NCBI GenBank assembly: GCA_023451735.1
Contig: JAEXYH010000093.1
Span: forward strand, 1 to 64,000
Length of the DNA: 64,000 bases
Direction of reading: 5' to 3'
Origin: Pseudomonadota bacterium
Lineage (GTDB): Bacteria; Pseudomonadota; Alphaproteobacteria; Rhizobiales; Rhizobiaceae
Every line of letters starts with the position of its first letter. Positions within the stretch are counted from its first letter, which is position 1. Both the position numbers and the translations under genes were made by a program. Shown piece by piece: positions 1 to 8,672 of this stretch. Under the pieces are notes generated by a model. The model saw only the letters and a list, made by a program, of their open reading frames with translations. It made no database searches and had not been told where the DNA came from.

Positions 1-2517
1 GAGCTGACCCGCCGTCTGGCTCAACTGGCCGAAGACATCCGCCGCGAGGAACAGCTCGCCGCCGACAACACAACCTTTCTCGATAAGCTGGATGAGGAAG
101 AAGCCGAGCTGAACGACATGCTGGCCGACAGCGGTGCCGAAAGCGCCGATCTGCGTGAAGCATTCGATGCGGCCGGCTCAGCGCTTGCCGAAAGCGAACA
201 GTTGCTGGCCGTTGTCACGGGCGAACGCGCAGAAGCCGCTGCAGGCCGCAACCAGCTCGAACGGTTGATCCGCGATCTTTCCGAGCGTCGGCAGCGTCTC
301 GATCGCCAGCGACAGGATGCAAGCGCCGAACTCGATTCCGTTTCCGAACGTCTGGCGTCATTGGATGACCCGGCGGAAAGGGCCGAACTGGTCGAAGCCG
401 CAGAGATCGCGTTGGAAGATGCGACCGCCGCGGCCGAAGAGGCTGAGGCGGCGCTCGGCATCACCCGCGCTGCCGAAGTCTCCGCCCGCCGTCCTGTCGA
501 GGATGCCAGGACCGTGGTGAACGGGCTGGAGACCGAAGCCCGCACGATTTCAAAAATGCTGGCCGCCGGTGCGGCCTCCGGCGACTATGTGCCGGTCGCG
601 GAAATGGTCCATGTCGAGCGTGGTTATGAGGCGGCCCTGGGCGCGGCTCTTGGCGACGATCTCGAAAGCCCGGTCGATGATGCGGCTCCCACGTATTGGT
701 CGGTGAATGGTGATGCATCTGCCGATCCGCGTCTGCCGGATGGTGTCGAGCCGCTGTCGTCCCGCGTTACCGCTCCACCGGAACTGGCGCGTGCGCTGGC
801 CCAAACCGGCATTGTGTCGGCCGGTGACGCCGGCAAACTGATGGCATCCCTGAAACCCGGCCAGCGTCTGGTGACGAGAGACGGCGCGGTTTATCGCTGG
901 GATGGCCATGTGACCGGCTCGGAAGCGCCAGGTGCCGCCGCCCTGCGCCTGTCGCAGAAGAACCGTCTCTCCGAACTCGAAGCCGAGATCGACGAAGCCC
1001 GCGATGTGCTTGCCGAATGCGAAAGCTTGCTGGCGGATGCCGTGGCCGAGATCGCCACCAGCGAGCGGACCCTTGCCGATGCACGCGATCGGGTGAGGCT
1101 TGCCACTCGCCAGGTCGCCGATGCCCGTGAAGCACTTGCCGCTGCGGAACGCGCTTCCGGCGATCTCATGCGCCGCCGCGATGTCGTGGCCGAAGCGCTT
1201 AGCCAGGTCGATGCGCAAATCGAGGACGTCGAGGTGCAGGGCGAGAATGCCCGTATCGAACTGGAAAACGCGCCCGATTTGTCAGACCTCGATAACCGTC
1301 TGCGTGACCAGCAGGCGACTGTCGCGACCGATCGCGGTCGTCTGGCGGAGGCGCGCGCCAGCTACGAAGGCCTAAGTCGCGAACTCGAAGCCCGCAAGCG
1401 CCGTATTGCTGCAATCGCGCAGGAGCGGTCGTCCTGGAAGGCGCGCGCTGATAGCGCAGCCGCCCATATTGAAAGCCTGCGCGAACGCGAGGAAGAAGCG
1501 CGCGACGAGATTGTCGAGCTGGAAGCCGCACCTGAAGAAGTGGATGACCGCCGCCGCAACCTGATGTCCGAACTGCAGAAGGCTGAAAACGCGAGAAAAC
1601 TCGCTTCAGATGAACTGGTCATCGCCGAAACCCGTCAGCGTGAAGCGGACCAGCGCGCAGCAACCGCATTGTCGGAACTTGCAGATGTGCGTGAAAAACG
1701 TGGCCGTGCGGAGGAGCGCCTGGTCTCTGCCGCCGAAAGACGGCATGAGAGCGAACAACGTATCCGCGAAGCATTGAATGTCTCGCCGCCGGAAGTCCTG
1801 CGCCTGACAGGCCTGCAACCCGGTCAGCCCGCGCCGGATATCCGCGCCATTGAGCGTGAGGTCGACCGGCTGAAGATGGAACGCGAGCGGCTCGGCGCCG
1901 TCAACCTGCGCGCCGACGAGGAGCAGAAGGAACTCTCCGACAAGCTGCAGACGCTGACCCGCGAGCGCGACGACGTGGTCGATGCGATCCGCAAGCTGCG
2001 CGGCGCAATCCAGAGCCTGAACAAGGAAGGACGCGAGCGCCTGATTGCTGCCTTCGACGTCGTCAATACCCAGTTCCAGCGCCTCTTCACCCATCTCTTC
2101 GGCGGCGGCACGGCAGAATTGCAGTTGATCGAATCCGAAGACCCGCTGGAAGCCGGGCTTGAAATCCTGGCTCGTCCGCCCGGCAAGAAGCCGCAGACGA
2201 TGACGCTCCTCTCGGGCGGCGAGCAGGCATTGACCGCCATGGCGCTGATCTTTGCGGTCTTCTTGACCAATCCCGCGCCGATCTGCGTGCTGGACGAGGT
2301 GGATGCGCCGCTCGACGATCATAATGTCGAGCGTTACTGCAACCTGATGGACGAGATGGCTGCCTCGACGGAGACACGCTTCGTCATCATCACCCATAAT
2401 CCGATTACCATGGCGCGCATGAACCGGCTCTTCGGCGTGACCATGGCGGAGCAGGGTGTTTCCCAGCTTGTCTCTGTCGATCTGCAGACCGCAGAACTCC
2501 TGCGCGAAGCAAGCTGA
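1..2517 (+). CDS. smc: Chromosome partition protein SMC, 3' part (N-terminus outside window)
   Basis: The reading frame is open from base 1, so the gene starts upstream; 838 residues are visible of a protein usually near 1150. What is seen is the end of the first coiled coil, a hinge domain (about residues 190–300, beginning YVPVAEMVHVERGYEAAL), a second very charged Ala/Glu/Arg-rich coiled coil, and the C-terminal ATPase lobe. That lobe carries the ABC signature LSGGEQAL (near base 2212), Walker B CVLDEVDAPLDD (near 2285) and the H-loop region FVIITHN. The Walker A half lies off the window. SMC dimers with ScpA/ScpB load at parS and align chromosome arms. The C-terminal lobe is intact, so the gene looks functional. 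Confidence 0.97.
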   Translation, partial: ELTRRLAQLAEDIRREEQLAADNTTFLDKLDEEEAELNDMLADSGAESADLREAFDAAGSALAESEQLLAVVTGERAEAAAGRNQLERLIRDLSERRQRLDRQRQDASAELDSVSERLASLDDPAERAELVEAAEIALEDATAAAEEAEAALGITRAAEVSARRPVEDARTVVNGLETEARTISKMLAAGAASGDYVPVAEMVHVERGYEAALGAALGDDLESPVDDAAPTYWSVNGDASADPRLPDGVEPLSSRVTAPPELARALAQTGIVSAGDAGKLMASLKPGQRLVTRDGAVYRWDGHVTGSEAPGAAALRLSQKNRLSELEAEIDEARDVLAECESLLADAVAEIATSERTLADARDRVRLATRQVADAREALAAAERASGDLMRRRDVVAEALSQVDAQIEDVEVQGENARIELENAPDLSDLDNRLRDQQATVATDRGRLAEARASYEGLSRELEARKRRIAAIAQERSSWKARADSAAAHIESLREREEEARDEIVELEAAPEEVDDRRRNLMSELQKAENARKLASDELVIAETRQREADQRAATALSELADVREKRGRAEERLVSAAERRHESEQRIREALNVSPPEVLRLTGLQPGQPAPDIRAIEREVDRLKMERERLGAVNLRADEEQKELSDKLQTLTRERDDVVDAIRKLRGAIQSLNKEGRERLIAAFDVVNTQFQRLFTHLFGGGTAELQLIESEDPLEAGLEILARPPGKKPQTMTLLSGGEQALTAMALIFAVFLTNPAPICVLDEVDAPLDDHNVERYCNLMDEMAASTETRFVIITHNPITMARMNRLFGVTMAEQGVSQLVSVDLQTAELLREAS

Positions 2518-2710
2518 AAAAAGCGACAGATTTTCGTGTTATAATTGATTGTAGTCACATCTACGTTGTTTCACCCATATAGGGGATGCGTTGGATGTGG
2601 TATACCGCTATGCAGAATTACGGATTCGGCGGGGCTGGGGGGCGTCTTTTGGGCGCAAAGGCCATTTCGGCGAATATGTACCCCCCGCGTGGGTTTCCTG
2701 TCCTGCGCGG

Positions 2711-2754
2711 AAGGCTTTGCGGGGCCGAGTGTGATCCGGCCCCGCAAAGCTTTT
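2711..2754 (+). terminator. Rho-independent terminator upstream of ppdK
   Basis: A perfect 14-bp inverted repeat (GCTTTGCGGGGCCG at 2714–2727, its complement at 2737–2750) encloses a 9-base loop and is followed by TTTTAT. Flanking AA/TT pairs lengthen the stem. It ends either smc transcripts or a small RNA and insulates ppdK. Confidence 0.85.
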
Positions 2755-2774
2755 ATCTCCCACCAATCTCCGCC

Positions 2775-2861
2775 CTGTTGCAAAATTGCGCCAAATTGCC
2801 TGTTGCATAATGCTGCAGCGCACATAATCCTGCCGTCATGATTTCCCAAGCTGTTGCAAAA
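2775..2861. promoter_or_regulatory. Three CTGTTGCAWAA direct repeats upstream of ppdK
   Basis: CTGTTGCAAAA occurs at 2775–2785 and 2851–2861, and CTGTTGCATAA at 2800–2810. Extra TTGC words lie between the first two. Repeated motifs 40–125 bases before a start codon suggest an operator for a carbon-metabolism regulator, but the binding protein is not identifiable from the sequence. Confidence 0.35.
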
Positions 2862-2899
2862 GCTCTGAATTTCAGGGAAAAATGCGCGGGGAGGCAGGA

Positions 2900-5572
2900 A
2901 TGGCGAAACGGGTTTATTGGTTCGGTGGTGGCAAGGCGGAAGGCGGCGCGGTAGATGTCGCACTGCTGGGTGGCAAGGGGGCGCATCTCGCCGAGATGGC
3001 GAGCCTTGGCCTGCCGGTGCCTCCGGGGCTGACCATTACCTGTGACTGCTGCCACGAATTTTTCCGCAATGACCGAAAGATTTGCGACGACCTGAAGGCC
3101 GATGTACTGGCGGGTCTGAAGGCAGTGGAGCAGCAAACCGGCCGCATTTTCGGTGGCAATGAAAGGCCATTGCTTCTTTCCGTCCGTTCCGGATCGCGCG
3201 CCTCGATGCCCGGCATGCTGGATACGGTCCTCAATCTCGGTCTCAATGACGAGACGGTGCAGGCGCTGGGACATGATGCCGGCGATGCCCGTTTTGCCTG
3301 GGACAGCTATCGCCGTTTCATCCAGATGTATGCCGATGTCGTCATGGGCCTCGACAACGAAATTTTCGAGGAAGTTCTCGAAGACGAAAAAGGTCGTCTC
3401 GGCCGCCAGCACGATACGGATCTTTCCGCTGTCGAATGGCAACATGTTGTTGATCTCTACAAGAGACTGATCGAGGACGAACTGGGCGAAGGTTTCCCGC
3501 AGGATCCGCATGTCCAACTCTGGAAGGCGATAGCCGCTGTGTTTTCCAGCTGGCACAATGCCCGCGCCGTCACCTACCGCACACTCCATCGCATCCCCGA
3601 GACCTGGGGCACGGCCGTCAACGTCCAGGCCATTGTCTTCGGCAATCTCGGCTCCACCTCCGCCACCGGCGTTGCTTTCACCCGCAACCCGTCGACTGGG
3701 GAAAAGGCGCTTTACGGCGAGTTTCTCGCCAACGCCCAAGGGGAGGATGTCGTGGCCGGCATCCGCACGCCCCAGTCGATCACCGAGGAGGGGCGACTGG
3801 CATCCGGCTCGGAAAAGCCGTCGATGGAAAAGCTGATGCCGGAGACGTTTTTGGAGTTTCGCGCAATCTGCGATCGCCTCGAGCGACATTATCAGGATCT
3901 GCAGGATGTCGAGTTCACCGTTGAGCGCGGAAAACTCTGGATGCTCCAGACACGCACGGGAAAACGCACCACTAAAGCCGCCATGCGGGTTGCCGTGGAA
4001 ATGGTCGAGGAGGGGCTGATCACCGAAGAACAGGCCGTCTGTCGCATTGATCCGCCGTCGCTGGATCAGCTGCTGCACCCGACCATCGATCCGCGCGTCG
4101 AGCGCCAGCAGATCGGTTCGGGCCTTCCGGCTTCGCCGGGGGCGGCCACCGGCGAGATCGTCTTTACCGCCGAACAGGCGGTCCAGGCGGAAGCCGAAGG
4201 CAAGCGTGTCGTGCTCGTGCGCATCGAGACCAGCCCGGAAGACATTCACGGCATGCATGCCGCGGAAGCCATCCTCACGACGCGCGGCGGCATGACCAGC
4301 CACGCTGCCGTCGTCGCGCGCGGCATGGGCATCCCTTGCGTCGTCGGCGCGGGGTCGATGCGGGTCGACCTGCGCAACGAGACATTGACCGGTGTCGGCG
4401 GCATGACGCTCAGGAAGGGCGACATTGTCACCATTGATGGCTCTTCGGGCCAGGTTCTCAAGGGCAGCGTTGCCATGCAGCAGCCGGAGCTCTCCGGCGA
4501 TTTCGGCAAGCTGATGGCCTGGGCCGACAAGGCCCGCCGCATGCAGGTCAGGACCAATGCCGACACGCCGCAGGACGCCCGTTCGGCCCGCTCTTTTGGC
4601 GCCGAAGGCATAGGTCTTTGTCGCACCGAGCACATGTTCTTCGAGGGGGATCGCATCCACGCGATGCGCGAGATGATCCTTGCCGAGGATGAGGCAGCGC
4701 GCCGAGCGGCTTTGGCAAAGCTTCTGCCGTTGCAGCGGTCGGATTTCACCGAGCTTTTCACCATCATGCATGGCTTGCCGGTCACGATCCGCCTTCTTGA
4801 TCCGCCGTTGCACGAATTCCTGCCGAAAACGGAAGCCGAGATAGAGGACGTCGCTCGCGCCATGGGCATGCCGGCCGCCTTCCTTGCGCGCCGCATCGAT
4901 GCGATCCACGAATTCAACCCGATGCTCGGCCACCGCGGCTGCCGGCTGGCGATCTCCTATCCCGAGATCGCCGAAATGCAGGCACGCGCCATCTTCGAGG
5001 CCGCAACCGAGGCGGCCAAGGCGACCGGCGAGCCGGTGGAGCTTGAAATCCTCGTACCGCTGGTCGGGCTCCGCGCCGAACTGGATTACGTCAAGGGCGT
5101 TATCGACGCGGTTGCCAACGATGTCTGGAAAGAAACCGGCATGCAGATCGGCTATCTTGCCGGCACCATGATCGAGTTGCCGCGCGCCGCGATCCGCGCC
5201 CATGTAATTGCCGAAACTGCGGAATTCTTCTCCTTCGGCACCAACGACCTGACGCAGACGACATTCGGCATGTCACGCGATGACGCTGCAACCTTCATCC
5301 CCACCTACCAGCGGAAGGGGATCATCGAGCACGATCCCTTCGTTTCGCTAGATTTCGACGGAGTCGGCGAACTGATCCAGATCGCCGCAGAGCGCGGACG
5401 CAAGACCAAGCCCGATCTCAAAATGGGCATTTGCGGTGAACATGGCGGCGATCCGGCATCGATCCATTTCTGTGAAAATGCCGATCTCGACTACGTTTCC
5501 TGCTCGCCCTTCCGCGTGCCGGTGGCGCGGCTGGCGGCAGCACAGGCCGCAATCGCCAAGCGGAACGTCTGA
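2900..5572 (+). CDS. ppdK: Pyruvate, phosphate dikinase
   Basis: Interconverts pyruvate, ATP and phosphate with PEP, AMP and pyrophosphate in the cytoplasm, linking glycolysis and gluconeogenesis. 890 residues, normal family length. It has an N-terminal ATP-grasp nucleotide-binding domain, a swivelling phosphohistidine domain with GGMTSHAAVVARG (catalytic His468), and a C-terminal PEP/pyruvate TIM barrel with the catalytic Cys845 in ICGEHGGDP. The ATG at 2900 is preferred over the in-frame ATG at 2882 because GGGGAGG (2888–2894) sits five bases before it. It is probably monocistronic; the next gene begins 87 bases on. Confidence 0.96.
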   Translation: MAKRVYWFGGGKAEGGAVDVALLGGKGAHLAEMASLGLPVPPGLTITCDCCHEFFRNDRKICDDLKADVLAGLKAVEQQTGRIFGGNERPLLLSVRSGSRASMPGMLDTVLNLGLNDETVQALGHDAGDARFAWDSYRRFIQMYADVVMGLDNEIFEEVLEDEKGRLGRQHDTDLSAVEWQHVVDLYKRLIEDELGEGFPQDPHVQLWKAIAAVFSSWHNARAVTYRTLHRIPETWGTAVNVQAIVFGNLGSTSATGVAFTRNPSTGEKALYGEFLANAQGEDVVAGIRTPQSITEEGRLASGSEKPSMEKLMPETFLEFRAICDRLERHYQDLQDVEFTVERGKLWMLQTRTGKRTTKAAMRVAVEMVEEGLITEEQAVCRIDPPSLDQLLHPTIDPRVERQQIGSGLPASPGAATGEIVFTAEQAVQAEAEGKRVVLVRIETSPEDIHGMHAAEAILTTRGGMTSHAAVVARGMGIPCVVGAGSMRVDLRNETLTGVGGMTLRKGDIVTIDGSSGQVLKGSVAMQQPELSGDFGKLMAWADKARRMQVRTNADTPQDARSARSFGAEGIGLCRTEHMFFEGDRIHAMREMILAEDEAARRAALAKLLPLQRSDFTELFTIMHGLPVTIRLLDPPLHEFLPKTEAEIEDVARAMGMPAAFLARRIDAIHEFNPMLGHRGCRLAISYPEIAEMQARAIFEAATEAAKATGEPVELEILVPLVGLRAELDYVKGVIDAVANDVWKETGMQIGYLAGTMIELPRAAIRAHVIAETAEFFSFGTNDLTQTTFGMSRDDAATFIPTYQRKGIIEHDPFVSLDFDGVGELIQIAAERGRKTKPDLKMGICGEHGGDPASIHFCENADLDYVSCSPFRVPVARLAAAQAAIAKRNV

Positions 5573-5659
5573 CTTCCCGCCGCGGAGGCCGGAAAGATGG
5601 CTCCTGATTAAGTCATTATGGTATTGTGCTCTCTTGGCGGAAAACCTTGGGAGGGGCCA

Positions 5660-6019
5660 ATGCCGCGCCTGGATCATGTCAACATCCACACCCGTGATGC
5701 GGCAGTGATGATCGATTTCCTGAAAACGCTTCTGGGCGCGGAAGAAGGCTATCGCCCGCCTTTCGATATGCCCGGCCACTGGCTTTATCTGGATGGCCAC
5801 CCGGCAATTCATCTCAATGCCGTGGAGCGCGAGGACAATTTTCCACAAGGCATGCTCAACCACGCCGCCTTCGCCTATTTCGATCGCGACGATGCGATAA
5901 GACGGGCGGAGGCCACGGGCTATCGCCTCGAACACGACCAGATACCAGAGGCATGCATCGGCCAGATTTTCGTCTATGGTCCGGAAGGGATCAGGATCGA
6001 ACTGCAATACAGGCAGTAG
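5660..6019 (+). CDS. VOC-family (glyoxalase/bleomycin-resistance-fold) protein
   Basis: 119 residues, one vicinal-oxygen-chelate unit starting MPRLDHVNIHTRDAA and ending in the typical YGPEGIRIELQY strand. Potential metal ligands are His6, His58 in the PAIHLNA strand and the C-terminal Glu. VOC proteins include glyoxalases, dioxygenases and antibiotic-binding proteins; the substrate cannot be told from this sequence. The ATG at 5660 follows GGGAGGGG at good spacing, so an upstream ATG at 5618 is not used here. It follows ppdK in the same direction without a visible terminator and may be cotranscribed. Confidence 0.85.
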   Translation: MPRLDHVNIHTRDAAVMIDFLKTLLGAEEGYRPPFDMPGHWLYLDGHPAIHLNAVEREDNFPQGMLNHAAFAYFDRDDAIRRAEATGYRLEHDQIPEACIGQIFVYGPEGIRIELQYRQ

Positions 6020-6025
6020 CGGGCA

Positions 6026-6295
6026 TCACCGACGATGCACGATCACGCGTCTCTCGACCACGATCGGTGGCTGCCAGAACATGGAGTTGTTGCGTTCCAT
6101 CATCGACCGGCTCTGCGCGCGCCTGTCGAGTTCCAGATCAAGCAGGCAACGCGACATCGCGTCGGTCCTGGCGCGAAATCCGTAACCCATGCAGGTTCGC
6201 TCGTCAGCCGCTCGCCGCTCCTCCGGCGTCATCGTCTGGCACGAGGCCAGAAGCAGAAGCAGTGCAGAGGGGATGAGAACTTTGTGAAGACGCAT
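6026..6295 (-). CDS. Small predicted lipoprotein, function unknown
   Basis: 89 residues with an N-terminal signal (MRLHKVLIPSALLLLLASC) whose LLASC is a clear signal-peptidase-II lipobox, so the mature protein would begin at the lipidated Cys. The remainder is charged, with a Cys pair (CMGYGF…RCLLDLELDRR) and a Pro/Val-rich tail. ATG 6295 is preferred to ATG 6301 because the GGAG upstream is then seven bases away. It is convergent with the VOC gene, only six bases from its stop. I do not recognise a named family. Confidence 0.75.
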   Translation of the reverse strand: MRLHKVLIPSALLLLLASCQTMTPEERRAADERTCMGYGFRARTDAMSRCLLDLELDRRAQSRSMMERNNSMFWQPPIVVERRVIVHRR

Positions 6296-6502
6296 GGTCA
6301 TGCTCCATCAGATCACGCGGGCGCGCCGCGAACAGATATGTAGAGCATCTACTGCAAAAATGCGTGGGGGATCACGAAAAATCGAGGTGGAAAAACGGGC
6401 TTCAGGCGGCGGTCGGTGCCGTCTGCGATGCTTTGAGATTCCATTTCGCTACCACCTGTCCTACACAGTCATGAATGTTTCGTCTGGAGCTTGCGCCACC
6501 CA

Positions 6503-7396
6503 ATGACCGTCCGTTTCGTCCGGCCCGTATCCCAATCTGCCTATCTCGGCCGGCGGCTGGCCGTGTCGGCATTGCTGCTGTTCCTGCTGATCGTGCTTGC
6601 CCATCGCTTCGGCCCGCTCGGCGAACCGGATTTCCTGGCGCTCTTGTTTCTGTCTGCTGCCATCGCCGCTGTGTCTCTGCCGCTGTCGCTGATCGGCGTT
6701 GCCCGCTTGTGGCAGGTCGGTGCGGATGGCGGCGTTGCTGCGGCGAAGGGACTGATCTATGCAGCGCTGCCGCTCGGCACCGTCGTTTATGGCGCCGCGC
6801 AATATTATACGATGCCGGCAATCTACGATATCTCGACTGATCTTGCCGATCCGCCGGCCTTCATCTCCGAGCCGCATTTCGCGCAACGTTGGCTTCCCAG
6901 ACCCCCGGCTCCCGCCGTTGGCGAGCGCCGGGCACAATTCGCCGCCTATCCGGGACTTATCGGCAGACGATATGAGGGCGCGCTCGACCGGGTTTATGAG
7001 GGTGTCCGCAAGGCATCCCTCTCCGCCCGGATTTCAATTGCAAAAACACAGGGGCTTTCGCTGGTCGAACCGGATCTGACCGAACGCAGTGCGCCAAAAG
7101 ACGACCAGGCGCCGGTTCCGGATATCGCGCCCGTGCCGATGCCCCGGCCTGAACCCTCACTGGATGCGGCCGTCGGCAACCCGACGGAAGTCGTGGTGCA
7201 GGGCGCAACGCGCACGCTGATTGCCGGATTGCGTTTCGATGTCGTGATCCGGTTGCGTGAGGAAGCAGAAACGACATCCGTCGATATTCGTGTTGTCTCT
7301 CGCTATGGGCCGCATGACCTTGGCTTCGGCGCCGAAATCGCCGAGGATTTCCTCGACCGTCTGGATACCGAACTGCTTGGGCTTGCTGGCGGTTAA
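6503..7396 (+). CDS. DUF1499 membrane protein
   Basis: About 297 residues. The first 120 contain three hydrophobic segments (roughly residues 20–40, 45–70 and 85–105), so the protein is inner-membrane anchored. The rest matches the DUF1499 pattern, ending with a strand pair RFDVVIRL…TSVDIRVVSRYGPHDLGFGAEIAEDFLDRL. A Pro-rich linker lies around residues 200–225. DUF1499 has no established biochemical role. The ATG at 6503 is used; an in-frame TTG at 6491 is possible because a GGAG lies just before it. Confidence 0.82.
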   Translation: MTVRFVRPVSQSAYLGRRLAVSALLLFLLIVLAHRFGPLGEPDFLALLFLSAAIAAVSLPLSLIGVARLWQVGADGGVAAAKGLIYAALPLGTVVYGAAQYYTMPAIYDISTDLADPPAFISEPHFAQRWLPRPPAPAVGERRAQFAAYPGLIGRRYEGALDRVYEGVRKASLSARISIAKTQGLSLVEPDLTERSAPKDDQAPVPDIAPVPMPRPEPSLDAAVGNPTEVVVQGATRTLIAGLRFDVVIRLREEAETTSVDIRVVSRYGPHDLGFGAEIAEDFLDRLDTELLGLAGG

Positions 7397-7456
7397 AAGT
7401 AATTCCAGCAAAGTGGTAGCCGGTTTTGCGTCTGGAATTGCGTGAAACCAATCCGC

Positions 7457-8401
7457 TCAGGCGGGCCGGTAGATACCATGAAGGGAAGGCGGGCCATCGG
7501 TCGCCACTCGCCCTTTCTCGAGAAGGTCCTCGATATGGGCGAGAACCGAAAGCGCTGCTGCGCCATGCAGCTTGGGATCGGTCTTCACATAGATGGCCTT
7601 GACCATATCGGCAATCAGCCGGTCGCCGGAAAGAATTCGCTCCATCACGGCCCTTTCCCGCATCCGCCGGTGCGTTCTCAGGCCCCGCAGGAACGAGGCG
7701 GGTTCGCGCACCGGGCCGCCATGGCCGGGAAAATAGATCCGGTCCTTGCGGGCCAGCAGCTTTTCGATCGAGGCCATGAAATCGGCCATAGATCCATCCG
7801 GCGGTGCAACGATCGTTGTCGCCCAGGCCATCACATGGTCGGCCGAAAACACGATGCCGGTGCCGTCGAGCGCGAAGGCGGAGTGGTTGGCCGTGTGCCC
7901 GGGCGTATGAATGGCCGACAGCCTCCAGCCATCGCCCTCGATCCCATCTCCGTCGGCAATCGAGATATCCGGTAGGAAATCCGTATCGGCGCTTTCGGAA
8001 AACCGATTGATCTCGCCTTCATGCAGCGGCCGCGCCGCGCGATGTGGTCCCTCGGCAACCGTCAACGCGCCGGTCGCATCCTTCAGGCGTCTGGCAAGCG
8101 GCGAATGATCCCGGTGCGTATGGCTGACGAAGATATGGCTGACAGCCCGCCCGTCGATGGCCTTCATCAGCGCATCGAAATGCGCCTCGTTGTCCGGACC
8201 AGGGTCGATGACCGCCAGCGAGGATTTTCCCACGATATAGCTGTTGGTGCCGTAAAAGGTGAAGGGCGAGGGGTTGTTCACCGTCAGCCTGTGGACGCCG
8301 TCTGCAATCGCAACGGCATTGCCATAGGCCGGAGAGAACTCGGTGTCGAAATCGATATCGCTTGCCATGCCTTGCGTCTTGTCAGCCTTATTCCGTGTCA
8401 T
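7457..8401 (-). CDS. MBL-fold metallo-hydrolase
   Basis: 314 residues. The metallo-beta-lactamase zinc motif HxHxDH is seen as SHTHRDHSPLARRL. Further ligands lie in HTPGHTANHSAF and DHVMAW, and a C-terminal helical segment follows (HRRMRERAVMERIL…). The layout resembles glyoxalase II/LACTB2-like hydrolases acting on thioesters or nucleic acids. The substrate is not determinable. The start is uncertain: ATG 8401 has a GCGGAG just before it, ATG 8368 and GTG 8428 are alternatives. It is transcribed away from tRNA-Gln. Confidence 0.88.
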   Translation of the reverse strand: MTRNKADKTQGMASDIDFDTEFSPAYGNAVAIADGVHRLTVNNPSPFTFYGTNSYIVGKSSLAVIDPGPDNEAHFDALMKAIDGRAVSHIFVSHTHRDHSPLARRLKDATGALTVAEGPHRAARPLHEGEINRFSESADTDFLPDISIADGDGIEGDGWRLSAIHTPGHTANHSAFALDGTGIVFSADHVMAWATTIVAPPDGSMADFMASIEKLLARKDRIYFPGHGGPVREPASFLRGLRTHRRMRERAVMERILSGDRLIADMVKAIYVKTDPKLHGAAALSVLAHIEDLLEKGRVATDGPPSLHGIYRPA

Positions 8402-8460
8402 GCTCCGCTTTATTCCAAAAACGATCACAAGGAAAATAGGCGGATGAACGAAGATAGCCG

Positions 8461-8489
8461 TTGAGAGCGGGAGAAAGCTTTGCTAGAGG
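8461..8489 (+). promoter_or_regulatory. Candidate sigma-70 promoter of tRNA-Gln
   Basis: TTGAGA (8461–8466), a 17-base spacer, then TAGAGG (8484–8489), placing a start near 8496, about 35 bases before the tRNA. The -10 is a modest match to the rhizobial CTATAT consensus. Confidence 0.4.
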
Positions 8490-8529
8490 AAGCGCCTGTC
8501 ACACGGCTTTCGTGTCGTCGTGCACGTGT

Positions 8530-8604
8530 TGGGGCGTCGCCAAGCGGTAAGGCACCGGTTTTTGGTACCGGCATTCCCAGGTTCGAATCCTGGCGCCCCA
8601 GCCA
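8530..8604 (+). tRNA. tRNA-Gln (anticodon TTG), CCA encoded
   Basis: A 75-base cloverleaf. Acceptor arm TGGGGCG (8530–8536) pairs with CGCCCCA (8594–8600), followed by discriminator G and encoded CCA. The anticodon arm CCGGT–TTTTGGT–ACCGG presents TTG, which reads CAA glutamine codons. The T arm contains the canonical GGTTCGAATCC. Confidence 0.97.
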
Positions 8605-8616
8605 CATTCCGCCATC

Positions 8617-8641
8617 AGGCGGTTACGCCTCCTCATTTTTG
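8617..8641 (+). terminator. Weak terminator after tRNA-Gln
   Basis: AGGCG (8617–8621) and CGCCT (8626–8630) form a short stem with a GTTA loop, followed a few bases later by a run of T near 8636–8641. An overlapping CCGCC/GGCGG stem is possible. Confidence 0.35.
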
Positions 8642-8672
8642 AAAGATGTTCAGCCTCTGCCGGGCTTGGTCC

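Larger units (their letters stand above)
2518..2899. other. smc–ppdK intergenic region; possible small RNA plus ppdK leader
   Basis: This 382-base gap holds no convincing protein gene. A very strong intrinsic terminator sits at 2711–2754, almost 200 bases after the smc stop. The G-rich stretch in front of it (about 2580–2710) could therefore be the body of a small RNA, or simply the smc 3' UTR. I found no well-spaced sigma-70 promoter. Three copies of an 11-base CTGTTGCAWAA motif lie between the terminator and ppdK. Confidence 0.4.

Noticed and set aside
2545..2841. 98-codon frame between smc and ppdK
   Set aside because: It runs straight through the terminator hairpin, lacks a ribosome binding site, and shows no domain.
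2753..5203. 816-codon open frame antisense to ppdK
   Set aside because: It mirrors a well-supported gene, its product is low-complexity His/Arg/Asp-rich with no family motif, and such frames are common opposite GC-rich alphaproteobacterial genes.
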